From: Deltaproteobacteria bacterium
GTDB taxonomy: Bacteria > Myxococcota_A > Polyangia > Haliangiales > Haliangiaceae
NCBI GenBank assembly: GCA_013812655.1
Contig: JACCTC010000500.1
Span: 1-36,429 of the forward strand
DNA length: 36,429 nt
Direction: 5' to 3'
How positions within the stretch are numbered: the stretch's first letter is position 1; each line of letters begins with the position of its first letter. Below the pieces are notes generated by a model. The model ran no database searches and had not been told where the DNA came from. It saw nothing but the letters and a program-made list of their open reading frames with translations. A program made the translations under genes and the position numbers. Positions 27,101 through 35,312 of this stretch are shown here, one piece after another.

Positions 27101-27217
27101 TACGTCGCGCGCGCGACGACGCCCGGAAACTTCGTGGTGCCGCCTCCCAAGGCGGAAGAGATGTACATGCCGGAGACCTTCGGTCGCGGCGGTTCGGATC
27201 GCGTGATCGTCGAATGA
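21122..27217 (+). CDS. Bacterial alpha-2-macroglobulin lipoprotein, copy 1
   Basis: A 2031-residue periplasmic or surface lipoprotein of the alpha-2-macroglobulin family, thought to trap attacking proteases. The signal peptide leads to AAMSC (Cys24). Many macroglobulin beta domains follow (for example RKMYKPGEEVSLKGWLR). A low-complexity bait-like segment at about 1254-1319 precedes SNFNPLAAF and TDAQGRATV. The thioester motif CAEQ lies at 1540-1543 in YPYECAEQRASR, inside the helical thioester domain. The C terminus has the family pattern RATTPGNFVVPPPKAEEMYMPE. A Gly/Asp/Arg-rich loop is at about 858-886. The GTG start is set by GGAGGA. The usual partner PBP1C is absent; the neighbour is a second macroglobulin. 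Confidence 0.93.
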   Translation: MKAHTLFVRFVALATLVPFAAMSCGGKRGGTATTQLGGPSPISDLVLVQTKDLPPGLDLRLSDGQQGPPAFDRAKLTPATKLGVADTQALLARARPLTKDPDDQQAFALRPGSKPAPRTGQTITGQFPPPPSSLLPPVASDAGQDLRVLRWMPEGKVPLAPELSVTFSQPMIAVTSQTDAAATTPVKLSPQPAGQWRWIGTRTILFDPAIRFPQATTYQIEVPAGTKSANGGVLKAAAKFSFETPPPTLRTSYPNSGTPQRLDVPMFAMFDQRIDPQAVIKTIAVTANGQAVPVQLLDAAELAKDKQLASLANAADKDDQQGRWLAFRATRPFPADAGIEVTIKPGTPSAEGPNKTTEAQSFAFRTYPPLRIERSECGYNRECPPGSPFMIQFNNPLDADRFDEAQLAITPAIPGQKVVQSGNYLSIMGLTKARTTYRVVVSGGVLDEFGQTLGKDTTLSFRVTDAQPTFYGPSGMVVADPLAKQPTLDFFSTNYEGLKVRLYQVTPADYDAYGFYMRNQWNKDKPPRIPGRKVHDTLVKAGSARNELLETHLDLGPGMKAGLGHVIAIVEPYPWTERYEAPRMVSWVQSTKLAIDAYVDADSLVAHVTELATGKPAVGVAVEIEPFGITGKTDDRGIATLPLGAGGMKGSHYVTARRGDDVAFVTDDSGWSEYGSWVKQARTTQLVWYVIDDRKMYKPGEEVSLKGWLRVLDTGKHGDIGGIAGNVTSLAYTVKDSRGNQIGKGSMAISAVGGFDTRFKLPTTPNLGGAYVEIAAQGRMTGSYTHGFEIEEFRRPEFEVTTQASQGPMLVGQGGDVTVNAKYYAGGPLAGAPASWYVTAERTTFTPPNRDDYTFGAWVPWWGYRGFHGDDDDGLGRGRRETSSWNFTGKTDAVGAHTLHLDFLSVNPAMPMAVTANASVTDVNRQTWSASTPLIVHPASLYVGLKTKKPFVEKGQPFDIDVIGVDLDGKAAVGTRIELRTVRLDWQYKKGKYVQQELDPQTCAVTAADKPQGCQFATAEGGTYKVTATIVDAKGRPNQTTLDFWVTGGDQPPARDVSQERVQLIPDKQEYKHGDTAELLVQSPFYPAEGIVSWRRSGIVKTERIALTGPTTTIRIPIADAMVPNIVVQVDLVGAAARLDDNGDPDPKLPKRPAYAVGTIDLPVPPKQRTLAVEVTPSAAKLGPGEAAKLGIVVKDAAGRPMPNAEVAVIVVDEAILALTGYQFPNPVGVFYTGRGADTRDHYLRAYVKLAKPDASVLAESSATRGRSGGASKEAMAAPAPMAMDMADSAGPPRPKRQTMNNKDKDGDEESDGSDAAKPIAIRSNFNPLAAFAPAVKTDAQGRATVDVKVPDNLTRYRIVAIATAGDKQFGKGESAITARLPLMVRPSPPRFLNFGDTFRLPVVVQNQTDAPMTVRLAVRTTNAALTDGGGREVTVPANDRVEVQFPAAAELAGTARFQIIGTAGGASDAAELALPVWTPATTEAFATYGVIDAGAIKQPVSLPGKVVTQFGGLEVTTASTNLQALTDALLYLVKYPYECAEQRASRIMAIAALRDVLTAFKTKDLPSPAALEASVKLDIERLSQMQNSDGGYAFWERGRPSIPYLTVHVTNALVLAKAKGFAVPQAMIDRAKPYLAKIENHYPSFYPKEVRWSISAYALYTRKAYGDLDIAKAQQLLVETGVEKIPMEAAGWLLGTMAGNKAAETQRKALLRLVMNRVSETAGAASFTTKYSDGAYLLLASDRRVDAVLLDALIAEQQDLDLIPKLVTGLLAHRKAGRWLNTQENTFALLALDRYFQTYEKVTPDFVARVWLGNDYAGDHAFKGRTTEYFAIQIPMKDVAAHDKQALTIQKDGKGRLYYRVGMTYAPASLKLDPADYGFVVQRTYEGVDAPGDVVRQADGTWKIKAGARVRIKLMMVNESRRYHVALVDPLPAGLEPMNPALAITGPIPLDPKAQQGKYAWWYGPWFEHQNMRDERVEAFASLLWEGVHTYEYVARATTPGNFVVPPPKAEEMYMPETFGRGGSDRVIVE
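24881..25080 (+). other. Bait-like variable segment of macroglobulin 1
   Basis: Codes for about residues 1254-1319: Ser/Gly/Ala/Met-rich, then PPRPKRQTMNNKDKDGDEES. It lies just before the conserved SNFNPLAAF stretch, where macroglobulins carry the protease bait. Sequence and length differ from copy 2, while flanks on both sides are highly alike. Confidence 0.6.
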
Positions 27218-27221
27218 GGAG
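27216..27221 (+). promoter_or_regulatory. Shine-Dalgarno overlapping the stop of macroglobulin 1
   Basis: GAGGAG at 27216-27221 overlaps the TGA stop (27215-27217) of the first gene and precedes the ATG at 27226 by four bases. This suggests translational coupling and a fixed ratio of the two proteins. Confidence 0.7.
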
Positions 27222-27225
27222 CGCT

Positions 27226-30200
27226 ATGAGACATTCCGTGTTCGCTCGCAGCATCGCGTGGACGACGCTGCTCGCCCTGGTCGCCACCTCGTGTGGCGGC
27301 AAGAAGACCACCACGCCGGACGGTACCGGCGCCGGCAGCGCCGCGCTCGCCAAGCTCGTGCTCGTCAAGCTCGAGGATGCGCCCGACGGCATCGACCTCC
27401 GGGTCTCGAACGGTGCCGAGGGCCCACCGGCCTTCGACCGCGCGAAGCTCGCGCCCGCGAAGACGCTCTCGGCGCAGGAGGCCAACGCGTTGCTCGCTCG
27501 CGCGAAGCCGATCGCGAAGGACGCCACCGACGCGCAGGACTTCGCGCTGCGCCCGGGCTCGCAGCCGCCACCACGCACCGGCCAGACGCTGACCGGGCAG
27601 TTCCCGCCGGCGCCATCGTCGTTGCTGCCGCCCGTCGCGAACGACGCCGGCAAGGATCTGCGCGTGCTGCGCTACATGCCCGAGGGCGCCGTGCCGCTCG
27701 CGCCCGAGCTCTCGGTGACGTTCAGCCAGGCGATGGTCGCAGTGACGTCGCAGACCGATGCGGCGGCGACCACGCCGGTCAAGCTGACGCCCCAGCCGAA
27801 GGGCAACTGGCGGTGGATCGGCACGCGCACGGTGCTCTTCGATCCCGAGGTCCGGTTCCCGCAGGCGACGACCTACCAGGTCGAGATTCCCGCCGGCACG
27901 AAGAGCGCGAATGGCGGCGCCCTCGCAGAGGCGACGAAGTTCACGTTCGAGACGCCGCCGGCGACGGTGGTCGCGAGCTATCCGTCGAACCACACGCCGC
28001 AGCACATCAACGTGCCGATGTTCGTGTCGTTCGATCAGAAGATCGATCCGGCCGCCGTGCTCGCGAAGATCAAGGTCACCGCGAACGGCAAGCCGTTGGC
28101 GATCCGGATGCTCGACGCCGCCGAGCTCGAGAAGGCCAAGCCGCTCGCGGACCTCGTCGCGGCGACCAAGAAGGATGAACGCGATGGTCGCTGGCTCGCG
28201 TTCCGCGCGACCCAGGACTTCCCGTCCGACGCGACGATCAGCGTCGAGATCGCGGCGGGCACGCCGTCGGCGGAGGGCCCGAACCTGACGAAGACCGCAC
28301 AGCACTTCTCGTTCCAGACGTACCCGCCGCTGCGCGTCGTGCGCGCCGAGTGCGGCTACCAGGATCGCTGCCCGCCGGGGCAGGCGTTCTCGATCCAGTT
28401 CAATAACCCGCTCGACGACGACAAGTTCGACGAGAGCCAGCTGACGGTCAGCCCGGAGATCCCGGGGATGCGCGTGATCCAGAACCACAGCTACATCTCG
28501 CTGCAGGGCGCGACCAAGGCCCGCACCACCTACAAGGTCACGATCTCGTCGAAGATCCGCGACGAGTTCGGCCAGACGCTCGGCAAGGATGACCTGCGCA
28601 CGTGGCATGTCACCGACGCGCACCCGACGTTCTTCGGTCCGAACGGCATGGTCGTCCTCGATCCGGTCGCCGCGAAGCGCACGCTCGACTTCTTCAGCAC
28701 GAACTACGCCGGGCTCAAGGTCCGGCTCTACAAGGTCGCGCCGGGCGACTACGACGCGTTCGGGTTCTACGTGCAGAACCAGTGGAACAAGGACAAGCCG
28801 CCCAAGCTCCCGGGCACGAAGGTGTTCGACCAGCTCGTGAAGACCTCGGTCGGCGCGAACGATCTCGTCGAGACGTCGATCGATCTGGCACCCGCGCTCG
28901 ACAAGGCGGGCCTCGGCCACGCCATCGCGATCGTCGAGCCGCATCCGTGGACCGACCAGTACGAGCCGCCGCGGATGATCAGCTGGGTGCAGTCGACGAA
29001 GCTCGCGGTCGATGCCTACGTCGACGCCGACAGCCTGATCGCGTTCGCGACCGAGCTCGAGACCGGCAAGCCGGCAACCGGCGTCAGCGTCGAGCTCCGG
29101 CCGTTCGGGATCACCGGCAAGACGGACGACAAGGGACTCGCGACGCTCCCGCTCGCGCCTGGCGGCGCGAATGGCGCGCACCACCTGATCGCGAAGCGCG
29201 GCGATGATGTCGCGTTCGTCGTCGAGCACGGCTACTGGAACAACTACGGCGGCTGGGTCAAGCAGGTCCGGCCGACGAACCTCGCCTGGTACGTGATCGA
29301 CGATCGCAAGATGTACAAGCCGGGCGAGGAGGTCACGCTCAAGGGCTGGCTGCGCTCGATCAACACCGGCAAGCACGGTGACGTCGGCCCGATGCCGGGC
29401 ATCGGCACGGTCGCCTACAAGGTCTACGACTCGCAGGGCAACCAGATCGCCACCGGCTCGACCGAGGTCAGCGCGGTCGGCGGCTTCGACACCAAGTTCA
29501 CGTTGCCGAAGACGCCGAACCTCGGCCACGCCCGCGTCGATCTCACCGCCAGCGGCAAGGATCCGTGGAACAGCGGCAGCGGCACCTACTCCCACGGCTT
29601 CCAGATCGAGGAGTTCCGGCGCCCCGAGTTCGAGGTCACCGCGCAGGCAAGCCAGGGTCCGTTCCTCGTCGCGCAGGGCGGCGACGTCACCGTGAAGGCG
29701 AAGTACTACACCGGAGGTCCGCTTCCCGGCGCGCCGGTGCAGTGGAACGTCAGCGCGAGCCAGACATCGTTCACGCCGCCCAACCGCGACGGCTACGTGT
29801 TCGGCAACTGGACGCCGTGGTGGGGCATGGGCGGCCACGGCCGCGGTCGCCACCATGGCTCGTACGACGACGATGGCTACCGGGGCCGCGGCGGTAACTA
29901 CAAGCCACCGAAGACGTGGAGCCTCGCATCGACGACGGACGCGACGGGCTCGCACACGATGCACCTCGACTTCCTGTCGATCAAACCGGCGGTGCCGATG
30001 TCGGTGCAGACCACCGCGAGCGTCACCGACGTCAACCGCCAGACCTGGACGGCGTCGTCCGCGCTGATCGTGCATCCGTCGGCGGCGTACGTCGGGCTGA
30101 AGACCAAGAAGGCGTTTGTCGAGAAGGGGCGGCCCTTCGAGCTCGAGGTGATCGGCGTCGACCTCGACGGCAAGGTGATCCCGAACGCGAAGATCGAGCT

Positions 30201-33200
30201 CGCGGCCGTGCGGCTCGACTGGGAATACAAGAAGGGTCAGTACACGCAGAAGGAGGTCGATCCGCAGACCTGCACGCCGATCGCGAGCAAGGACGGGCCG
30301 GCGCCGTGCACGTTCGCGACGAAGCACGGCGGCACCTACAAGGTGACGGCGACGATCGTCGACGCGCAGGGTCGCCCGAACCAGACGTCGCTGACGTTCT
30401 GGGTCACCGGCGGTGATCAGCCGGCGGCGCGCGATGTCCAGCAGGAGGTGGTCCAGCTGATCCCCGACAAGCAGGAGTACGTCGCGGGCAACACCGCCGA
30501 GCTCTTGCTGCAGGCACCGTTCTATCCGGCCGAGGGCGTCGTCAGCTGGCGGCGCAGCGGCATCGTCAAGACCGAGCGCATCTCGATCACGGGACCGACC
30601 AAGGTGATCACCGTGCCGATCACCGACGCGATGGTGCCGAACCTCCACGTCCAGGTCGATCTGGTCGGTGCCGCGGCGCGGCTCGACGACAAGGGCGAGG
30701 CCGATCCGAAGCTGCCGAAGCGACCGGCATACGCGGTCGGCTCGATCAACCTCCCGATCCCGCCGAAGCAGCGCACGCTAGCGGTCACGATCGCGCCGAA
30801 CACGCCGAAGGTCGGTCCCGGCGAGTCCGCGAAGCTGGCGCTCACCGTCGTCGACAGCGCGGGGCGGCCGGTCGCGAATGCCGACGCCGCGGTGCTAGTC
30901 GTCGACGAGGCGATCCTCGCGCTCACCGGCTACCAGTTCCCCGATCCACTCGCCGTGTTCTATGGCGAGCGTGGCGCTGACGCGCGCGATCACTACCTCC
31001 GCGCGCACGTGAAGCTCGCGAAGCCCGACGCCGGCAACCTCGTGCAGACCGCCGAGCGGTCACGCAACGGTGGCAACGCCGGGCCGATGGGTGGCGTGGC
31101 GATGGCGGACATGACAACGGCCGCACCGGCCGCCGAGGCCGCGCCGGCGCCACCGTCGCGCAGCCACGATATGGCGTCGCCGAAGAAGTCGGCCGAGAAG
31201 TCCAAGCGCGAGGAGGGCAAGGACGCGAACCAGTCGGCGCAGCCAGCCCAGGGCGGCGCGATCGCGATCCGCTCGAACTTCAACCCACTCGCCGCGTTCT
31301 CACCGACGGTGAAAACCGATGCGCAAGGCCGGGCCACCGTGGACATCAAGGTCCCCGACAACCTCACGCGCTACCGGATCGTCGCGATCGCGACGGCGGG
31401 CGACAAGCAGTTCGGCAAGGGCGAGAGTGCGATCACCGCGCGGCTGCCGCTGATGGTGCGGCCGAGCCCGCCGCGGTTCTTGAACTTCGGCGATACGTTT
31501 CGGTTGCCGGTCGTCGTGCAGAACCAGACCGACGCGCCGATGACGGTGCGGCTTGCCGCGCGCACGACGAATGCGTTGCTCACCGACGGGGTGTCGGGCG
31601 GAGCTGCCGACCCGTCGATCGCCGGCCGCGAGGTCACGGTGCCGGCGAACGATCGCGTCGAGGTGCAGTTCCCGGCGGCCGCCGAGATGGCGGGCATCGC
31701 GCGCTTCCAGATCGTCGGCACGGCCGGCGGTGCATCGGATGCCGCCGAGCTCGCACTGCCGGTGTGGACGCCGGCGACCACCGAGGCGTTCGCGACGTAT
31801 GGCGTGATCGACGACGGTGCGATCAAACAGCCGGTCGCGTTGCCCGGCGCCGTGGTCACCCAGTTCGGCGGCATCGAGGTCACGACCGCGTCGACGAACC
31901 TCCAGGCGCTGACCGATGCGCTGCTCTACCTCGTGAAGTATCCGTACGAGTGCGCCGAGCAACGGGCGTCGCGGATCATGGCGATCGCCGCGCTCAAGGA
32001 CGTGCTGACCGCGTTCAAGACCAAGGACATGCCGAGCCCGGCCGCGCTCGACGCCAGCATCAAGGGCGACATCGAGCGGCTCTCGCAGCTCCAGAACCAC
32101 GACGGTGGCTTCGCGTTCTGGGAGCGCGGCCGGCCCTCCGAGCCCTACGTCTCGGTCTACGTCACCAACGCGCTCGCGCGCGCGAAGCAGAAAGGCTTCG
32201 CGGTCCCGCAGCAGATCCTCGACCGCGGGCAGGGCTACCTGCGCACGATCGAGAATCACTACCCGCACTGGTACAGCAAGGACATCCGCCAGACGATCTC
32301 GAGCTACGCGCTCTACACCCGCAAGCAGCTCGCCGATCTCGACGTGCCGAAGGCGCAGAAGCTCTATGCCGACGCCGGTGGCGCGACCAAGCTGTCCATG
32401 GAGGCGAACGCATGGCTGCTCGGCACGATGGCAGGGCAGGCAGCCGCGGGGGCCGAGCGCAAGGCGATCGTGCGGCACGCGCTGAACAAGGTGTCGGAGA
32501 CCGCGGGCGCCGCGAACTTCACGACGAGCTACGGCGACGGCGCCTACGTGCTACTCGCGAGCGATCATCGCGTCGATGCGGTGATGCTCGAGTCGCTGAT
32601 CCAGGAGCAGCGCGATCTCGATCTGATCCCGAAGATCGTCACCGGCCTGCTCGCGCATCGCAAGGCGGGCCGCTGGCTCAACACCCAGGAGAACACGTTC
32701 GCGCTCGTCGCGATGGATCGCTACTTCCAGACCTACGAGAAGACGACGCCGGACTTCGTCGCGCGCGTGTGGCTCGGCAACGACTACGCCGGTGACCACG
32801 CCTTCAAGGGCCGCAGCACGGACTACTTCGCGATCCCGATCCCGATGAAGGACGTCGCGTCGCACGACAAGCAGGACCTGACGATCCAGAAGGATGGCAA
32901 GGGCCGGCTCTATTACCGGATCGGCATGACGTACGCGCCGGCGAGCCTCAAGCTCGATGCCGCGGACTACGGCTTCGTCGTCCAGCGCACGTACGAGGGT
33001 CTCGACGATCCGGCCGACGTCGTGCGGCAGGCCGACGGCACCTGGAAGATCAAGGCCGGCTCGCGCGTCCGTATCAAGCTGACCATGGTGAACGAGAACC
33101 GGCGCTACCACGTCGCGCTCGTCGATCCGCTGCCGGCCGGTCTCGAGACCTTGAACCCGGCGCTCGCGGTCACCGGCCCGGTCCCGACCGATCCGAACGA

Positions 33201-33438
33201 CCAGCAGACGCGTGGCAAGTACTGGTGGTGGTACGGCCCGTGGTACGAGCACCAGAACCTGCGCGACGAGCGCACCGAGGCGTTCACCCAGCTGCTGTGG
33301 GAGGGCGTCCACAAGTACACGTACGTCGCGCGCGCGACGACGCCGGGGAACTTCGTCGTCCCGCCGCCGAAGGCCGAGGAGATGTACATGCCCGAGACGT
33401 TCGGCCGTGGCGCGAGCGATCGCGTGATCGTCGAGTAA
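27226..33438 (+). CDS. Bacterial alpha-2-macroglobulin lipoprotein, copy 2
   Basis: A 2070-residue tandem paralogue of copy 1, starting eight bases after its stop. The signal peptide ends VATSC (Cys23). Domain order matches throughout: macroglobulin domains, WYVIDDRKMYKPGEEVTLKG, SNFNPLAAF, the thioester CAEQ at 1576-1579, and the ending RATTPGNFVVPPPKAEEMYMPE. Differences cluster at three places: a His/Gly/Arg/Asp/Tyr-rich loop at about 863-900, the bait-like segment at about 1267-1344, and a roughly ten-residue insertion (VSGGAADPSIA) near 1462-1472. The in-frame extension back to 27004 is copy 1 shadow. It probably traps proteases of a different specificity. Confidence 0.93.
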   Translation: MRHSVFARSIAWTTLLALVATSCGGKKTTTPDGTGAGSAALAKLVLVKLEDAPDGIDLRVSNGAEGPPAFDRAKLAPAKTLSAQEANALLARAKPIAKDATDAQDFALRPGSQPPPRTGQTLTGQFPPAPSSLLPPVANDAGKDLRVLRYMPEGAVPLAPELSVTFSQAMVAVTSQTDAAATTPVKLTPQPKGNWRWIGTRTVLFDPEVRFPQATTYQVEIPAGTKSANGGALAEATKFTFETPPATVVASYPSNHTPQHINVPMFVSFDQKIDPAAVLAKIKVTANGKPLAIRMLDAAELEKAKPLADLVAATKKDERDGRWLAFRATQDFPSDATISVEIAAGTPSAEGPNLTKTAQHFSFQTYPPLRVVRAECGYQDRCPPGQAFSIQFNNPLDDDKFDESQLTVSPEIPGMRVIQNHSYISLQGATKARTTYKVTISSKIRDEFGQTLGKDDLRTWHVTDAHPTFFGPNGMVVLDPVAAKRTLDFFSTNYAGLKVRLYKVAPGDYDAFGFYVQNQWNKDKPPKLPGTKVFDQLVKTSVGANDLVETSIDLAPALDKAGLGHAIAIVEPHPWTDQYEPPRMISWVQSTKLAVDAYVDADSLIAFATELETGKPATGVSVELRPFGITGKTDDKGLATLPLAPGGANGAHHLIAKRGDDVAFVVEHGYWNNYGGWVKQVRPTNLAWYVIDDRKMYKPGEEVTLKGWLRSINTGKHGDVGPMPGIGTVAYKVYDSQGNQIATGSTEVSAVGGFDTKFTLPKTPNLGHARVDLTASGKDPWNSGSGTYSHGFQIEEFRRPEFEVTAQASQGPFLVAQGGDVTVKAKYYTGGPLPGAPVQWNVSASQTSFTPPNRDGYVFGNWTPWWGMGGHGRGRHHGSYDDDGYRGRGGNYKPPKTWSLASTTDATGSHTMHLDFLSIKPAVPMSVQTTASVTDVNRQTWTASSALIVHPSAAYVGLKTKKAFVEKGRPFELEVIGVDLDGKVIPNAKIELAAVRLDWEYKKGQYTQKEVDPQTCTPIASKDGPAPCTFATKHGGTYKVTATIVDAQGRPNQTSLTFWVTGGDQPAARDVQQEVVQLIPDKQEYVAGNTAELLLQAPFYPAEGVVSWRRSGIVKTERISITGPTKVITVPITDAMVPNLHVQVDLVGAAARLDDKGEADPKLPKRPAYAVGSINLPIPPKQRTLAVTIAPNTPKVGPGESAKLALTVVDSAGRPVANADAAVLVVDEAILALTGYQFPDPLAVFYGERGADARDHYLRAHVKLAKPDAGNLVQTAERSRNGGNAGPMGGVAMADMTTAAPAAEAAPAPPSRSHDMASPKKSAEKSKREEGKDANQSAQPAQGGAIAIRSNFNPLAAFSPTVKTDAQGRATVDIKVPDNLTRYRIVAIATAGDKQFGKGESAITARLPLMVRPSPPRFLNFGDTFRLPVVVQNQTDAPMTVRLAARTTNALLTDGVSGGAADPSIAGREVTVPANDRVEVQFPAAAEMAGIARFQIVGTAGGASDAAELALPVWTPATTEAFATYGVIDDGAIKQPVALPGAVVTQFGGIEVTTASTNLQALTDALLYLVKYPYECAEQRASRIMAIAALKDVLTAFKTKDMPSPAALDASIKGDIERLSQLQNHDGGFAFWERGRPSEPYVSVYVTNALARAKQKGFAVPQQILDRGQGYLRTIENHYPHWYSKDIRQTISSYALYTRKQLADLDVPKAQKLYADAGGATKLSMEANAWLLGTMAGQAAAGAERKAIVRHALNKVSETAGAANFTTSYGDGAYVLLASDHRVDAVMLESLIQEQRDLDLIPKIVTGLLAHRKAGRWLNTQENTFALVAMDRYFQTYEKTTPDFVARVWLGNDYAGDHAFKGRSTDYFAIPIPMKDVASHDKQDLTIQKDGKGRLYYRIGMTYAPASLKLDAADYGFVVQRTYEGLDDPADVVRQADGTWKIKAGSRVRIKLTMVNENRRYHVALVDPLPAGLETLNPALAVTGPVPTDPNDQQTRGKYWWWYGPWYEHQNLRDERTEAFTQLLWEGVHKYTYVARATTPGNFVVPPPKAEEMYMPETFGRGASDRVIVE
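31023..31257 (+). other. Bait-like variable segment of macroglobulin 2
   Basis: Codes for about residues 1267-1344: PDAGNLVQTAERSRNG, a Met/Ala-rich stretch, SRSHDMASPKKSAEKS, KREEGKDANQSAQPAQ. It occupies the same place as in copy 1 but differs in length and composition. Lys/Arg and Ala/Met-rich patches make it a plausible protease target. Confidence 0.6.
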
Positions 33439-33472
33439 CGGGCGACCGCGTCGTTGAACTTTTCGCCTCGAG

Positions 33473-34615
33473 TTACTTCTCTGCGGGCGGACGCGGTCGT
33501 GGCTTGATGAACGGGCGCTCGAACAGGAAAAACGCGACGGCGGCGGCAGCGATTGCGGCGAGGAATCCGGTGACGTACGAGAGGCCAGGGCCTCTCAGCA
33601 CGTACATGTGAAACAGGTAGAGCGAGTATGAGGCGAGGCCGATCCACAACAGTGGTGCGATCCACGGGCTCTTGCGCCGCGCGTACAGCCACGATTCCCG
33701 GCGGACGATCACGTTGAGCGTGATGAAGGAGGCGATCGCCCAACCAGGTTGCATGAGCAACAAGCTCGCGAGGTGCAGCGGACCGGATCCTCCGAGAAAC
33801 ACGTCAAGATAGATGAGGAGCGCCGTCGCGATCGCGAACGCCCCTGCGATCGGTAACGAGCGCGTCCACCGTGGAAGATCGACGAGCCCGTAAAAATGTT
33901 CGACGGCGAGCGCTCCCATCACCCAGATGAACCACGTTGCCTGCGCGGACTCGGAGACGACCAGCATGACGCCCTGGCGTTCGGCGACCAGCGCGATTGC
34001 CTGCCAGGCGATACGGACACCGAAGCACACGATCAGGATGGTTCGCCACGAGTAGCGACGGCGCATCCACAGGAAGAGGAAGTAGAGCAGGTACAGCTGC
34101 TCCTCGATCGCGAGCGTCCAGAAGACTGGATTGATGGTGTACAGCGTGTCCGGGTGCAGGTTGTGGACGAGGAGCGCGTGACTCGCGACATCGAACGCGA
34201 AGGCAGCCCCGCCAGCGCCGTCGTGGATCGCGAACGCGATACCGACCGCAAGGGCAGCGGCGTATGCTGGATACAAGCGGCGCAGCCGACGTTTCCAGAA
34301 CGGAACGAAATCGTTCCTTGGTGGAGTGCCTGCCGCCGTCGCCTTCGCCCAGCGGAGATGGATGCAGAAACCGGAGATCACGAAGAACAGGTAGACCCCG
34401 GCACCGCCGAACGAGATCGGCAACAAGACGAAGTACGACGCATCGTAGGGCCCGTGGATGCTCGACCACACTCCGTGATGCGTGGCATGCAGCGCGGTGA
34501 CGGCGAGCGCTGCGACCGCGCGCAGCAAATCGATCGAATCCAGTCGCTCGGCGAGTGCGCCGCGACCGACGGTCGTCGATGAGATCTCGCTACTCACGGC
34601 CACGCCTTGTATCAC
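33473..34615 (-). CDS. Acyltransferase family 3 membrane protein (OafA/YrhL-like)
   Basis: A 380-residue integral membrane O-acyltransferase with about ten transmembrane segments. The family opening LDSIDLLRAVAALAVTALHATHH is split by the conserved Arg and His; FFVISGFCIHLR and RRLRRLYPAY follow. Such enzymes acetylate or acylate sugars of lipopolysaccharide, peptidoglycan or exopolysaccharide. Three GTG codons (34615, 34603, 34597) could start it; the last has AAGG seven bases upstream and may be the true one. It faces the second macroglobulin across 34 bases with no terminator seen. No polysaccharide genes adjoin it, so the acceptor is unknown. Confidence 0.9.
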   Translation of the reverse strand: MIQGVAVSSEISSTTVGRGALAERLDSIDLLRAVAALAVTALHATHHGVWSSIHGPYDASYFVLLPISFGGAGVYLFFVISGFCIHLRWAKATAAGTPPRNDFVPFWKRRLRRLYPAYAAALAVGIAFAIHDGAGGAAFAFDVASHALLVHNLHPDTLYTINPVFWTLAIEEQLYLLYFLFLWMRRRYSWRTILIVCFGVRIAWQAIALVAERQGVMLVVSESAQATWFIWVMGALAVEHFYGLVDLPRWTRSLPIAGAFAIATALLIYLDVFLGGSGPLHLASLLLMQPGWAIASFITLNVIVRRESWLYARRKSPWIAPLLWIGLASYSLYLFHMYVLRGPGLSYVTGFLAAIAAAAVAFFLFERPFIKPRPRPPAEK

Positions 34616-34795
34616 GACGCAAGCAATTCGAGATCGTTCGGCGGTCGCAGCAACTGTCGGAGCTGCTCGTCGACGATCCGAGCCGTCACCACAACTTACT
34701 GCAAGGCGAGCTTCGGCGGCTTGTCCCCGGACAGATCGGCGTGCTCGGGGCCGAGGTCCTCGTAACCTTCTTCCGCCTCGCGACGGTGCCGGTGC

Positions 34796-35308
34796 TCAGT
34801 CGGCGGGTGCAGTCGCCAGTGTCGTCATCTCCGGAAAGACACGCTCGAGGGTCGTGATCACTGGGCGCACCCGCGGTGGGCACGTCGAGCTCGCGCTGAA
34901 GAACCGCATCGCAGCTCCGCGCTTGCGCGTGATCGTCAGCGTCAGGTCTCCGGCGTCCTTCGCGCACCCGTTACTCGCCTCGGTCACCAGCGTTGCATAG
35001 AGTGCGGCGAGCTCGTCGCGTCTCGCTGCGAGCAGCACACCTGTTTCGCGCGTGCGCTTCGCACGGTCCTGCCCAGGCTGGGCCAGGCAGAGCTCGTGGG
35101 TCCAGCGCTTGTGCGCCAGGTCGATCACGAGGCGCTGCTCGAACGCCTTGCACTGACCCAGCGATGGCCCGCCCTCGGTGGCGACGAACGTCAGCCGGAC
35201 GACGTCGACCAGACGCGGGAGCTTCGGGGCGGGCTTCGCCTGCTCGGCGAGCGCGGTGCCGGATACGAGGCAGCAGGCGAGGACCCCCAGTGCGATACGC
35301 GTGACCAT
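34796..35308 (-). CDS. Small secreted hypothetical protein
   Basis: A 170-residue protein with a clear signal peptide (RIALGVLACCLVSGTALA, cleavage likely after ALA at residue 21). The mature part starts EQAKPAPKLPRLV. Four cysteines (in GQCKAF, HELCLAQ, NGCAKD and STCPPR) probably make two disulfides. It looks like a small beta-rich periplasmic domain (LVDVVRLTFVATEGG, DLTLTITRKRG). No known family is recognised. A near-perfect inverted repeat lies immediately before its start codon. The ATG at 35308 is the only sensible start. Confidence 0.75.
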   Translation of the reverse strand: MVTRIALGVLACCLVSGTALAEQAKPAPKLPRLVDVVRLTFVATEGGPSLGQCKAFEQRLVIDLAHKRWTHELCLAQPGQDRAKRTRETGVLLAARRDELAALYATLVTEASNGCAKDAGDLTLTITRKRGAAMRFFSASSTCPPRVRPVITTLERVFPEMTTLATAPAD

Positions 35309-35312
35309 GCCT

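Noticed and set aside
26893-30648. 1251-codon open frame on the minus strand across the macroglobulin junction
   Set aside because: Same reason: antisense shadow with biased Arg/Val/Asp composition over two well-supported genes.
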